The position numbers were made by a program, and so were the translations under genes. The notes beneath the pieces were generated by a model. The model did no database searches. It was not told the origin of the DNA and saw nothing but the letters and a program-made list of their open reading frames with translations. 64,000 nt of DNA, from contig CANAQK010000001.1 in the NCBI GenBank assembly GCA_947363605.1, positions 41,307 to 105,306 of the forward strand. Reading direction: 5' to 3'. Source of the DNA: an uncultured Clostridia bacterium (lineage in GTDB: Bacteria; Bacillota; Clostridia; Oscillospirales; Ruminococcaceae). Position 1 is the stretch's first letter. Each line of letters begins with the position of its first letter. Shown one piece after another: positions 41,862-50,735 of this stretch.

Positions 41862-43474
41862 TACTGGTCCTCCTTCAGCCAGGAGCGGATCAGGCTCGCT
41901 GTAATTTCAGGATTCTCTTTCGCGAAATTACGGATTTCCTGAACGATCGCATTGTCGCTCGGGTCATTATCCGCATTTGCCGCGTCGGCAATCTGACGTT
42001 TCCGCTCTTCAATTTCAGCCTGGAGCGAATTGATCAGCATTTCGGATTCGGCCTCGGCCTCGGCCAGGCGTTTCTTCTGCCGCTTCCGGACCAGCACCAG
42101 CACGATGACGGCGATGATAATCAGGAGCAGAACGCTGCCTACTACAATATAGAAGATCGGGTTGGCGAGAATGCTCGGCGCTGGTTCCCCCGGTTCCTCC
42201 GGAACGACCGGTGCCGGTGCGTCCTCATCCATCTGCATGACGGCAACGTTGCCCGGCTGTACGCCGGTTGCCCGGGAAATCTGATCGACCAGGTCGGCCT
42301 TCCGCTGTTCGGTCAGGTTGTACGCGTCTACGCTGACAGCAATAGACGAGCTCTTCAGCGACGGCTCGCCTTTCTCGATCTGCTTTTTAATATAGCTCTG
42401 TGCGTATTCGATCCGGCTCTCATAGCTGGTCATGCCGCCCTCTTCGTCGGGAAGCTGGTTCGCATAACCGGGGATGCCGGTAGTGGGATCGTCCGTATTG
42501 TTCTCCTCGCCGACGATGTCCCCTGCCGGCTGGGAGCCGTTGACGGTATATTTTTCCTCTTTTTGGGTGATTGCGTTTTTCCCGTCGTCCGAAAATTCAT
42601 CCGGATTCTGTTCAAAGCTTTCGGTAATCATCTTGTCGTAGTCCAGCTCCACCGTTGCCACGGCAACCACGCCGTCCTTGCCGTAGGTAGGGCTTAACAG
42701 GCGGTGGACGTTTTCCTCCATCCGCTGTTCGATCTGGCGTTCATAATCCAGCCGGTCTACGTTATAACCGTCGTTGTCCTGTTCCTCTACCCCCAGCATT
42801 TCAATGCCGGTGGACGCATCCACCACTTTGACGTTTTCAGGCAGCATATTTTCAAAGGAACTGGAGATCAGTGTCTTGATGCCCGAAACCCGTTCAGGGG
42901 AGAGCGCGACGCCGGGCGCCATGGAAAGGGTGGCGGAGGCTGAAGCGGTTTCATTGCCGGCCTGCTCCCAAACATGCTTGCTCTCATCAGGCAGGTTCAG
43001 CAGGACCAGCGCGGTCTGCACGCCCTGAATATGCTCCAGCGTTTGCTTGATCTGTTTTTCCCGCAGGAATTTTAAGGACTGGCGTTTTTCAAAATCGGTC
43101 GCGGTAAGCCCGTTCGGCTGCTCATAGCCATCGTATGTAAGTGTTGTTTTGGGGAAACCCTTCATTGCCATCGCCATGAGGATCTCGTCATACTGTTCGT
43201 CAGGAACAACGATCTGCCCCTCTTTATTCAGTTCCGCACTGTAGCCCAGTTCCTGCAAGGCGCTGTACGCTTCCGACACCTCGGCGCTTTCCATGCCCTC
43301 ATAAAGCACCTGGTACCCGTTCCCCTGCAAGTTCAGGAAAAGCGTAATCAGAAGTGCTGCCAGCAGAACCCCGACTCCGGAAAAGATAAAAATTTTCTTT
43401 TTCTTTGGCGACTGCTTGCCCCAAAACTCCTTAACACTGGCAGTCACCTTTGCAAACTGTTCTTTCAAAATCAC
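41861..43474 (-). CDS. fliF: flagellar MS-ring protein FliF
   Basis: The 537-residue base of the basal body. Membrane segment 1 is at about residues 28-50, then come two ring-building motifs (YEGMESAEVSEAYSALQELG, MKGFPKTTLTYDGYE). A periplasmic beta collar with an acidic loop follows, then membrane segment 2 at about 437-462. The cytoplasmic C-terminal helix (NFAKENPEITASLIRSWLKE) binds FliG. The GTG at 43474 is used; its ribosome binding site is weak, which may lower its expression. Confidence 0.97.
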   Translation of the reverse strand: MILKEQFAKVTASVKEFWGKQSPKKKKIFIFSGVGVLLAALLITLFLNLQGNGYQVLYEGMESAEVSEAYSALQELGYSAELNKEGQIVVPDEQYDEILMAMAMKGFPKTTLTYDGYEQPNGLTATDFEKRQSLKFLREKQIKQTLEHIQGVQTALVLLNLPDESKHVWEQAGNETASASATLSMAPGVALSPERVSGIKTLISSSFENMLPENVKVVDASTGIEMLGVEEQDNDGYNVDRLDYERQIEQRMEENVHRLLSPTYGKDGVVAVATVELDYDKMITESFEQNPDEFSDDGKNAITQKEEKYTVNGSQPAGDIVGEENNTDDPTTGIPGYANQLPDEEGGMTSYESRIEYAQSYIKKQIEKGEPSLKSSSIAVSVDAYNLTEQRKADLVDQISRATGVQPGNVAVMQMDEDAPAPVVPEEPGEPAPSILANPIFYIVVGSVLLLIIIAVIVLVLVRKRQKKRLAEAEAESEMLINSLQAEIEERKRQIADAANADNDPSDNAIVQEIRNFAKENPEITASLIRSWLKEDQ

Positions 43475-43563
43475 TCAAACCCACTTCATGCTTACCGCAC
43501 CGCAATAAGCGTTATATTTTTTGGCCCTGTACTGTCAGGAAAAGCAAACGAACGCACTGCGAA

Positions 43564-43872
43564 TTACAGCTGCATCTGTACAATTTCTTTATATGTATTG
43601 ACCGCGCGCGACGTTACCTGTACCGCCATAGTCAGCGCCGCATCCGCCTTAGCGGAGTTGATCATCAGCTGGGCAAGGTTATCCATATCGCCCACCGCCA
43701 GATTATAAGCATCTTCCGAGGACTGAGACTGGGTTTCGCGCAGGTTTTCCATCGCACCCTTCAGCACATCCGAAAAGGCAGAGCTTTTAGGTTGCTCATT
43801 CGGATTGCCTGGGGCTTCTGTTGATAAAATAGATTCCAGCGGTTTCATAGGGCTGATAGGAACGATAAACAC
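43564..43872 (-). CDS. fliE: flagellar MS-ring/rod junction protein FliE
   Basis: A 102-residue protein joining the MS ring to the rod. The helical core has FSDVLKGAMENLRETQSQSS, DMDNLAQLMINSAKADAALT and a C-terminal AVNTYKEIVQMQL, all typical. The GTG at 43872 is chosen because AAGGAGG lies seven bases before it; the upstream ATG would place the ribosome binding site inside the gene. It is the first gene of the operon: flgB and flgC, which usually precede fliE, are not here. Confidence 0.95.
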   Translation of the reverse strand: MFIVPISPMKPLESILSTEAPGNPNEQPKSSAFSDVLKGAMENLRETQSQSSEDAYNLAVGDMDNLAQLMINSAKADAALTMAVQVTSRAVNTYKEIVQMQL

Positions 43873-44074
43873 AGCGATTCCTCCTTGTTCACGATTCAAT
43901 AACCAAGCAGCGGAAAGCCCTCCTGGGTTCTTTTTCCGCCATTTTTTGCAAGTACTTAAAACAGAAATGTCTATTTCTATAGATACTGCTCTTATCTGCT
44001 ACATTTTTATACAATCAATATCTATAAATATCTGAAAATCCGGCAAAAGCGCGTAAGCTTTCAGATCAACTTTT

Positions 44075-44103
44075 AGTATACACAAATTAGCACGAAAAAT
44101 CAA
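44075..44103 (-). promoter_or_regulatory. sigma-A-type promoter of the fla/che operon
   Basis: TTGATT, 17 bases, TATACT on the minus strand, about 200 bases upstream of fliE. It is the best vegetative-type promoter in the 515-bp gap between fliE and the cheV terminator. The leader between it and fliE has weak hairpins but no recognised riboswitch; 44104-44387 shows nothing else. Confidence 0.6.
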
Positions 44104-44387
44104 CTATAAAGCTTCATTTATCTGCATTTTTCCAAAATTTCGCAATTGCTCCGAACCCTCGTTTGCAAACTGCACAGACCTTATTCTTAAATATGTTCAA
44201 AACTCAAATGGAAACCTGTGAAATTATATTTAAACACGCTATTATTGCTTTGTAATTTAGATAAAAGCCATCTTTTATATAAGCTTTTCCTTTCGGAACT
44301 GTTGCCCGTCCCCGCCCTGCTTATAAATATGCAGAGCCTGTATGCAAGATAACCAGTTTTTCACTGCAGCTGAAATACTTCTATCCT

Positions 44388-44429
44388 AACTAAAAAGGAA
44401 GCAGGGGAAACACCGCTTCCTTTTTAGTT
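44388..44429 (-). terminator. terminator of cheV
   Basis: A perfect 15-bp stem (AACTAAAAAGGAAGC / GCTTCCTTTTTAGTT) with a 12-base loop, seven bases after the cheV stop. Confidence 0.8.
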
Positions 44430-44435
44430 TAAACT

Positions 44436-45353
44436 TTAAGCGTTGGTAAACTGATCGATCAAATTTACCAGATTGGCAATTTCCGGTTTGGAAATCTGGG
44501 CGTTTGCACCCAGCTGCTCCCCTTTTTTGCGCATTTCTTCATTGATAAGGGAGGAGAACAGGATCAGCGGAATATCCCGGAGCTCGGGATCTTCTTTTAC
44601 CAGCTTGGTTAAACGATGCCCATCCATCAGGGGCATTTCGATATCCGAAATGATGCAGGCAACATGATCCTTTACGGGGTCGTCGCTGTTCTTCACCTCG
44701 CACAGATAATTCCAAGCCTCTTGGCCGTTGTCGGTTTTAATCGTATTATGGTAGCCCGAACGGTGCAGCGATTCCACAATCATCTTGGCCAAAAGCATGG
44801 AATCCTCCGCAATCAGGATGGGCTTGTCACTGGTCTGGCGTTCCCCAAGCTTCTCCAGATCCTCATATTGGATTGAAGTGCTGGGGCTGATTTCCGCCAC
44901 AATTTTCTCAAAATCCAAAATCGTAATCAACCGGCCCTCGAAATCCGCAATACCTGTGGCAACGCCTTCTTCCCCGCCATAGATGATCCGGTCCGGCTTT
45001 TGTATCTTCTCCCAGGAAATCCGGTGGATCCCCTCGACGCTGTAGACATGGAACGCAAAGTGCAGGTTGTTAAAATTCGTGATAATAAAAATATCATAAC
45101 CGCTGTTGTCCAGTTTCGGAAGGTTCAGATATTTTGCCAGGTCGATTACCGTGATGACCTCATTGCGGGGCTTGCAGATCCCCTCAATATCCGGATGGCC
45201 CTTCTGCATCGGTTTAATCGGGCAGGCACGGATAATCTCGCGGACCTTGGCCACGTTGATCCCGAACAGTTCCCCTGCGATCTTAAACTCCATAATTTCA
45301 AGTTCATTGGTGCCGGATTCCAGCAAAATCTCAGTCTGTTTTGTTGAAGCCAT
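44436..45353 (-). CDS. cheV: chemotaxis protein CheV
   Basis: A 305-residue fusion of a CheW coupling domain (residues 15-165, with MEFKIAGELFGINVAKVREI and PDIEGICKPRNEVITVIDLA) and a receiver domain. The receiver phospho-acceptor is in IISDIEMPLMDGHRL. CheV couples receptors to CheA and adapts through its own phosphorylation. It is transcribed alone, divergent from the receptor pair, from a sigma-28-like promoter. Confidence 0.97.
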   Translation of the reverse strand: MASTKQTEILLESGTNELEIMEFKIAGELFGINVAKVREIIRACPIKPMQKGHPDIEGICKPRNEVITVIDLAKYLNLPKLDNSGYDIFIITNFNNLHFAFHVYSVEGIHRISWEKIQKPDRIIYGGEEGVATGIADFEGRLITILDFEKIVAEISPSTSIQYEDLEKLGERQTSDKPILIAEDSMLLAKMIVESLHRSGYHNTIKTDNGQEAWNYLCEVKNSDDPVKDHVACIISDIEMPLMDGHRLTKLVKEDPELRDIPLILFSSLINEEMRKKGEQLGANAQISKPEIANLVNLIDQFTNA

Positions 45354-45438
45354 ATCTTTATCTCCCCACTTGTTGTTCTATACAGAAATATCGTACAAAT
45401 TTCCGCATAGAAAGCGTATAATTTTCCATTCTTTTATT

Positions 45439-45465
45439 TTATCGGATGTTTTTTTAATATTTAAA
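45439..45465 (-). promoter_or_regulatory. sigma-28-like promoter of cheV
   Basis: TTTAAATA, 11 bases, TCCGATAA on the minus strand. The -10 differs from GCCGATAA at one base. It is the partner of the divergent site at 45497-45523. Confidence 0.6.
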
Positions 45466-45496
45466 GAGGGGACGCGAAAAAAAAACTTTTTTTAAC

Positions 45497-45523
45497 TTTA
45501 GTTTTCGGGAAACTTGCCGATCT
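45497..45523 (+). promoter_or_regulatory. sigma-28-like promoter of the chemoreceptor pair
   Basis: TTTAGTTT, 11 bases, GCCGATCT, about 48 bases before the receptor start. It matches TAAAGTTT-N11-GCCGATAA at 12 of 16 positions. It is the best sigma-28-like site in the window. Confidence 0.7.
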
Positions 45524-45570
45524 AAAATAAAGTGTACATATTAATCAATTTTTCACATGGGGTGACTACA

Positions 45571-47793
45571 ATGGCAAAACAAAAACGCCGGGGGCTCCAG
45601 CAAAAAATCCTGCTCCCGCTGATGCTCTTGGCAATTGTAATTTTTGGGACGATCAGCACGGCAACCGCTGCGCTCGCCCTAAATATGCAAATGGAGCTGA
45701 CCACTGACAAGCTTCTTTCCGACAGCTATAATAACGCGCTCCTTTTTGCAAAAAAAGCGGATGAAGCTTACCGTCAGGCTGAGGCAATGGCCGGCTGTCT
45801 GGCTGCATACCGCCAGCTTCCCGCCGAAGAACAGCGCGACGCTGTAGAGAACATCATCCGCGGAATTTTGAACAGCAACCCGCTCTATGTTTCCGGCTTT
45901 GCTTACTTTGAAGAGGGTGAAATGGCTTTGCCCGCACAGCCGGATAGAAATGAAGAAGCTCCTCCAACCGAGGAAGCTCCTGAAGATGAGGGAACTCCCG
46001 AAACCGAGGAAACCCCTGAGCCGGAAGTTCCAGCCTCCATTGCTTACAGCAGCATCCTCCGCCGGCTTGGTGACGGCAACGAGTACAAGTCGGAACGCCG
46101 GGAAGACGCATTCGAGCATTATTCCAAAGAGTTCTATACCCGGCTGAAAGCGGACGGCCAAACGCTGATTATCGCTCCTTATGAAGACGAAATCAACGGA
46201 AAAATGGGGATGATGTTTTCCGTTGCGGCCCCGCTGTACGATAATGAAGGCATTTTCAGAGGAACCGCCGGACTGGATGTAGACCTTTCCAAGCTGTCCG
46301 ACTTCAGCTTCGCCGCCACCGGCTATTCAAGCACCCATATGATGGCTATCGCCGATAACGGGAAAGTCCTGCTGAATACCGCCGACTCCTCCACCGTTGG
46401 AAAATCCGTAGAGGAACTGAACTATGACGGATTTACCGAAACCTTCGAAGAGGTGAAATCCCAAAAAAGCGGGGAAGATTACAGCAACAGCGTATCTGTA
46501 ATCCGGGAGGATGTCATCAACCCGCAAACCGGTAATCCCGGCCTTTCCGTCGCTGTACCGATCTCCCTGGGCGACGGCACCCGCTGGGTGATCCAGATCT
46601 CTGCGGATAACGCGGAAATCTTTGCCTCCATCATTCAAAAGCTGATCCTGTTGATCGGAAGCATCGTTGTCTTTGCCGTATTGATGATGATTATTATGGG
46701 CTTCCTGATCCGCCGCCGGATCGCTCCCTTCGGCCGGATCACCCAAGGCGTCGAGCAGCTTTCTACCGGCAACCTCAAGCTGAATATTGACCTTCACACC
46801 GGCGATGAGCTGGAGTGGATGGGCGAAGCCCTCAACCATACCGCTGCTACCCTGAGCAGTTATGTGGAGGATATCGCCGGTGTCCTGACCAAAATCTCCA
46901 AGGATGACCTGAACGTTTCCATCACAAGTGAATATACCGGAGATTTTGTACCGATCAAACAGGCAATTGAAGTCATCATCTCTTCTCTGAACCGCACCTT
47001 CCGCGAAATCAGCGAAATTTCCAATCAGGTTTCTACCGGCTCTGAACAAGTTGCGGATGGGGCGCAGTCCCTTTCCAGTGGAGCGGTGGAACAGGCGGAA
47101 TCTGTATCCAAGCTTTCCGCCAATATGGCTGGTATCGGCAGCCAGGTACACGACAGCGCAAACAATGCAGCAGAAGCTAACGCCCGTGCCGCCCAGGTTG
47201 GAAAAGAAATTGATGAAAGCACCCGCCAGATGCAGGAAATGATCCGCGCAATGGACGATATCACAAACAGCTCCAATGAAATCGGAAAAATTATTAAAAC
47301 CATTCAGGATATTGCATTCCAGACCAATATCCTTGCATTGAACGCTGCTGTTGAGGCTGCCCGCGCGGGATCGGCCGGAAAAGGTTTTGCCGTGGTTGCA
47401 GATGAAGTCCGCAACCTGGCTACTAAGAGTGCCGAAGCGGCAAAGAATACGACCGACCTGATCCATCTGTCCTCTCAATCTGTAGCCAACGGTACGCAGA
47501 TCGTAGACCGGACCGCGGAATCCCTGACCTCTGTTGTACTCAGTGTAAAAGACGTTATTCACTCTGTTGATAAAATCGCTGCTGCCTCCAGCAGCCAGGC
47601 CAGCGCAATCGAAGAAATGACAGAAAGCGTAAACAGCATTTCTTCTGTTGTACAGACGAACTCCGTCACTGCCGAAGAAAGTGCCGCTGCAAGCCAAGAG
47701 CTTTCTTCTCAGGCGCAGGCGCTTAAAAAGATGGTCAGCCGGTTCCAATTCCGTGAGGACTCATATATGAACAATTTTTCCACTATTGTATAG
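45571..47793 (+). CDS. methyl-accepting chemotaxis protein, dCache-type sensor
   Basis: A 740-residue receptor. Membrane segment 1 is at about residues 13-36, and a large extracellular region at 37-355 ends with dCache-like features ([26 protein letters not shown]-type blocks, then [13 protein letters not shown]). Membrane segment 2 is at about 357-380, then HAMP and the signalling coil with the standard hairpin tip. A low-complexity stretch rich in Glu, Pro and Thr (about residues 127-154) interrupts the sensor. The ATG at 45571 has GGGGTG. dCache sensors often bind amino acids, but the ligand here is unknown. It shares a transcript with the CZB receptor 15 bases on. Confidence 0.94.
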   Translation: MAKQKRRGLQQKILLPLMLLAIVIFGTISTATAALALNMQMELTTDKLLSDSYNNALLFAKKADEAYRQAEAMAGCLAAYRQLPAEEQRDAVENIIRGILNSNPLYVSGFAYFEEGEMALPAQPDRNEEAPPTEEAPEDEGTPETEETPEPEVPASIAYSSILRRLGDGNEYKSERREDAFEHYSKEFYTRLKADGQTLIIAPYEDEINGKMGMMFSVAAPLYDNEGIFRGTAGLDVDLSKLSDFSFAATGYSSTHMMAIADNGKVLLNTADSSTVGKSVEELNYDGFTETFEEVKSQKSGEDYSNSVSVIREDVINPQTGNPGLSVAVPISLGDGTRWVIQISADNAEIFASIIQKLILLIGSIVVFAVLMMIIMGFLIRRRIAPFGRITQGVEQLSTGNLKLNIDLHTGDELEWMGEALNHTAATLSSYVEDIAGVLTKISKDDLNVSITSEYTGDFVPIKQAIEVIISSLNRTFREISEISNQVSTGSEQVADGAQSLSSGAVEQAESVSKLSANMAGIGSQVHDSANNAAEANARAAQVGKEIDESTRQMQEMIRAMDDITNSSNEIGKIIKTIQDIAFQTNILALNAAVEAARAGSAGKGFAVVADEVRNLATKSAEAAKNTTDLIHLSSQSVANGTQIVDRTAESLTSVVLSVKDVIHSVDKIAAASSSQASAIEEMTESVNSISSVVQTNSVTAEESAAASQELSSQAQALKKMVSRFQFREDSYMNNFSTIV

Positions 47794-47808
47794 AAAAGAG
47801 GATGCTTT

Positions 47809-49554
47809 GTGAAACACTCAATCAAAAAATCTGTTTGGACACGTGTCATCATTATTTTTGCGGTTGTTATTCTGAGCAGCGTGCTGACCTTTATGGCTTT
47901 GCTGAGGCTGACGGAATTTAACCGTTCCACCAAATCGGCAACCGAAATAAACAGTATTGTGCTGGGTGCCCAGCGCGCCCATTACGGATGGATGGAAAAC
48001 CTGACCTCCTCCATTGCGTTCAACACAGAATTTACCGGAAGCACGGATTATACCGGCTGCGAACTGGGGAAATGGCTCTATGGCACAGACCCAAGCACCC
48101 TGCCGGACGAACGTATCGCTCCCTTGATGGAAGAAATGAAAAATTACCATCAGGCAGTGCATGAATCTGCAATCACCATTTTGGAGAACAGCTCGAATGC
48201 TACTGCTGTCAAAAACACTTACGAAAATGTCACCACCAAAAATGTGGAAACTTTAGTCGGCCTGCTCAACGAAGTCAGCGATATTACCTCGGAAATGGTG
48301 GCAAAAAACGAAAGCTCCCTGCATAATGCGATCCTTTTCACCGAAGCCAGCGTTGTTGGTACCATTATTCTGATCGTCCTGGTCAGCGGTATGCTGGTTT
48401 CTTATATCATGAAAAAAGTGGTTAAGCCCATCGCTTCTATTGCACAATCCGGCTCCCTGCTTGCACAAGGCAACCTGGGCTTCCAGATTGATGTTCAAAA
48501 CAAGGATGACGAAATTGAGCTTCTCGCCAATAACCTGAACAGCGCCGTGCGTACGCTGAAAAGCTATATTGCGGATATCTCCTCCAAGCTCCACGCCCTC
48601 TCCCAAGGGGATCTCTCTGTTGAAAACGAGATGGATTATCTGGGCGATTTCGCGACAATCCATGATTCCCTGGTACAGATTTTCGATCAAATGAACGCCA
48701 CAATGTCCAAAGTCCGCATGGCTTCCGAACAGGTTGGCAGCAGCGCCAACGATGTATCCAACGGGGCGCAGCAGCTGGCCCAGGGCGCAACCGAACAGGC
48801 CAATGAAATCGAAAACCTGGTTGCTACCGTCCATCAGATTGCAGATCAGGTCCGCAGCAACGCAGAAAACGCAGCTGCAACCCGGGAAGGTGCCGAGAAT
48901 GTAGGCACACAGATCTCCTCGTGCAATGAACAGATGAACAGCATGACCCATGCGATGAGCGAAATCAGCGTTTGCTCCAAAGAGATCGGCAACATTATTA
49001 AAACTATCGACGATATCGCATTCCAAACGAATATCCTTGCATTGAACGCCGCTGTTGAGGCTGCCCGCGCCGGATCGGCCGGGAAAGGCTTTGCGGTTGT
49101 CGCAGACGAAGTCCGCAACCTGGCTGCTAAGAGCGCCCAGGCCGCGCAGAGCACCACTGAGCTGATCGAAAAGACGCTTGTGGCTGTTTCCAACGGCGAA
49201 ACACTGGCAAAAGACACCCAGGAATCCCTGCTTCTGGTTGTAACCGGAACCCAGGAGGTCGTAGAAAAAATCCGGAATATTTCGGCCGCTTCTACGGAGC
49301 AGGCTTCCTCTGTAGATGTCATCAACACCGGGCTGTCCCAGATCTCGGCCGTCGTCCAAACCAACTCGGCTACATCGGAGGAAAGCGCAGCAGCCAGCGA
49401 AGAGCTTTCTTCCCAGGCTCAGCTGATGAACTCCCTGATGAACCAGTTCCGGCTGAAAAACACCCTTTTCTCCCCCGAAGCTTCCCTGCCGGCTGCTGTT
49501 TCTTCCGACTTTTCGTTTGATTCCATGGAGTTCAGCTCCAACGGCAAATATTAA
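47809..49554 (+). CDS. methyl-accepting chemotaxis protein with extracytoplasmic CZB-like zinc-binding sensor
   Basis: A 581-residue receptor. Membrane segment 1 is at about residues 12-33 and membrane segment 2 at about 180-204. The outside loop carries the full set of CZB ligands: His58 (AHYGW), Cys84 (GCELGKW), His114 and His118 (NYHQAVH). CZB domains bind zinc through 3 His and 1 Cys and sense zinc or hypochlorous acid; they are usually cytoplasmic, so an outside location is unusual. HAMP and a normal signalling tip follow. The tail FSSNGKY resembles the end of the receptor at 3631-5433. GTG start with AGAGGA. Confidence 0.93.
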   Translation: MKHSIKKSVWTRVIIIFAVVILSSVLTFMALLRLTEFNRSTKSATEINSIVLGAQRAHYGWMENLTSSIAFNTEFTGSTDYTGCELGKWLYGTDPSTLPDERIAPLMEEMKNYHQAVHESAITILENSSNATAVKNTYENVTTKNVETLVGLLNEVSDITSEMVAKNESSLHNAILFTEASVVGTIILIVLVSGMLVSYIMKKVVKPIASIAQSGSLLAQGNLGFQIDVQNKDDEIELLANNLNSAVRTLKSYIADISSKLHALSQGDLSVENEMDYLGDFATIHDSLVQIFDQMNATMSKVRMASEQVGSSANDVSNGAQQLAQGATEQANEIENLVATVHQIADQVRSNAENAAATREGAENVGTQISSCNEQMNSMTHAMSEISVCSKEIGNIIKTIDDIAFQTNILALNAAVEAARAGSAGKGFAVVADEVRNLAAKSAQAAQSTTELIEKTLVAVSNGETLAKDTQESLLLVVTGTQEVVEKIRNISAASTEQASSVDVINTGLSQISAVVQTNSATSEESAAASEELSSQAQLMNSLMNQFRLKNTLFSPEASLPAAVSSDFSFDSMEFSSNGKY

Positions 49555-49567
49555 ACATCAGCACAAT

Positions 49568-49607
49568 AAACCGGCCCTGCTTTCGATTGAAAGCAGGGCC
49601 GGTTTTT
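49568..49607 (+). terminator. terminator of the chemoreceptor pair
   Basis: A perfect 14-bp stem (CCGGCCCTGCTTTC / GAAAGCAGGGCCGG), loop GATT, followed by TTTTT. It lies 17 bases after the stop. Confidence 0.9.
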
Positions 49608-49636
49608 ATTTGTCTGGATTAATACTAAATTTTACC

Positions 49637-49653
49637 GCGGCGTGATACGCCGC
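49637..49653. repeat. small palindrome before the MITE-like element
   Basis: GCGGCGT, GAT, ACGCCGC: a 7-bp perfect stem 22 bases before the 180-bp element. It may belong to an older repeat. Confidence 0.45.
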
Positions 49654-49675
49654 CGGACCGCATTCTGCCGCCCAA

Positions 49676-49855
49676 TATAGACGGCACACCCTCAAATCGA
49701 TACTCGATTTGAGGGCAGGCTTTGCCTGTCCGCACATAAAATGCGCTGTGCGCCGTCTATGAAGCTCTACCGCAGGGCCGCTTCGCGGCCCACTGCGGCA
49801 TAATGCCGCAGTGTTGAAAAGAAGCATTGGCTTCTTTTCAAGCGCGTTGACTATA
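49676..49855 (+). mobile_element. MITE-like element, 180-bp copy (TA-type, IS630/Tc1-like ends)
   Basis: Starts TATAGAC and ends TTGACTATA. The first 100 bases are about 90% identical to the 112-bp element at 61531-61642 on the other strand. Inside are a hairpin with arms CCCTCAAATCG / CGATTTGAGGG, a second CAGGC/GCCTG hairpin and a third around ATAAAAT. Compared with the short copy it holds about 70 extra bases made of three more hairpins: GGGCCGC/GCGGCCC, CACTGCGGCAT/ATGCCGCAGTG and TTGAAAAGAAGC/GCTTCTTTTCAA. No transposase is encoded. It lies between two convergent genes and may also act as a terminator for vanW. Confidence 0.7.
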
Positions 49856-49876
49856 AAGCGACTGCATCGTTTTATA

Positions 49877-50731
49877 TTAAGAATTAGTATAAGAGGTTGG
49901 CTCGGAAACCCTCACAGAACCCGGAAGATCATACAGCACCCGGGCATGATTTTCCTGAAGCAGCTCCCGCCGAAGCTCCTCACCCGTGCGCTTATCGATA
50001 CAATAGCGGTAGATCTGTCCATTCCGGTAAACCTGGCTGCCCTCTCGGGAAAAATGCTCCCCTTGGATTTCGATATGGTATTTTTCCTCCAACGGATGCT
50101 CTGCAAGAAGTTTTCCACAAAGATGGGTTTCCGTTGTGGAAACTAAAAGCTGGAACGTCTGAAGCGTCGGATTGCGGAACCGATAGTCCAGGTAGTTATA
50201 GAGGACCGACGTACCCATTCCAAACGGAACCCGCCGCCCGAAATCCGGGAACAGGTCCACACCGTCATGGTGATGCCGCTCAATAACCTCCAGCGGAGAG
50301 TGCAGGACCATCCAATGAATCAGGTTGGTAAACTGGCACATCCCGCCGCCTGTACCTGAACCGACATTGCCCTTTTGGATTGTCAGCCCCTCCCGATACC
50401 CTTTCCGGGCAGAGCAGGAGCCTACCAATCTCCAAAAAGAAAATACCTCGCCCGGCCGGATCAGGATCCCGTTGACCTTGGGAGCAGCTAATGCCAGATT
50501 GACGGCTTTATTTTCCTGAAGCACAGGGTCTACATCCCCCAGCTTGCGGCGGATTAAAGACTGATGTTTATAAATCAAAACAGGCAGCGGAGCCGCCTGT
50601 TTTGATTTCGCAAATTTTAAGGGGGAAAACAAATCCGATACCCGGCGTGCCATCCGGCATTTCGCCGCCGACAGTGCATAGGCCGTCGGAGAGAGCTCGC
50701 AAAAAAGCCGGCGGCTGGATTTTCCTTCCAT
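49877..50731 (-). CDS. VanW family protein
   Basis: A 284-residue protein with the VanW core: RPGEVFSFWRLVGSCSARKGY, GNVGSGTGGGMCQFTNLIHW, and YNYLDYRFRNPT. VanW occurs in some vancomycin-resistance clusters, but the family is broad and its biochemical role is unknown. No signal peptide is evident. It is last in an operon with two ABC exporter half-transporters (4-base gap), which suggests a joint cell-envelope or resistance function (inference). Confidence 0.85.
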   Translation of the reverse strand: MEGKSSRRLFCELSPTAYALSAAKCRMARRVSDLFSPLKFAKSKQAAPLPVLIYKHQSLIRRKLGDVDPVLQENKAVNLALAAPKVNGILIRPGEVFSFWRLVGSCSARKGYREGLTIQKGNVGSGTGGGMCQFTNLIHWMVLHSPLEVIERHHHDGVDLFPDFGRRVPFGMGTSVLYNYLDYRFRNPTLQTFQLLVSTTETHLCGKLLAEHPLEEKYHIEIQGEHFSREGSQVYRNGQIYRYCIDKRTGEELRRELLQENHARVLYDLPGSVRVSEPTSYTNS

Positions 50732-50735
50732 ACGA

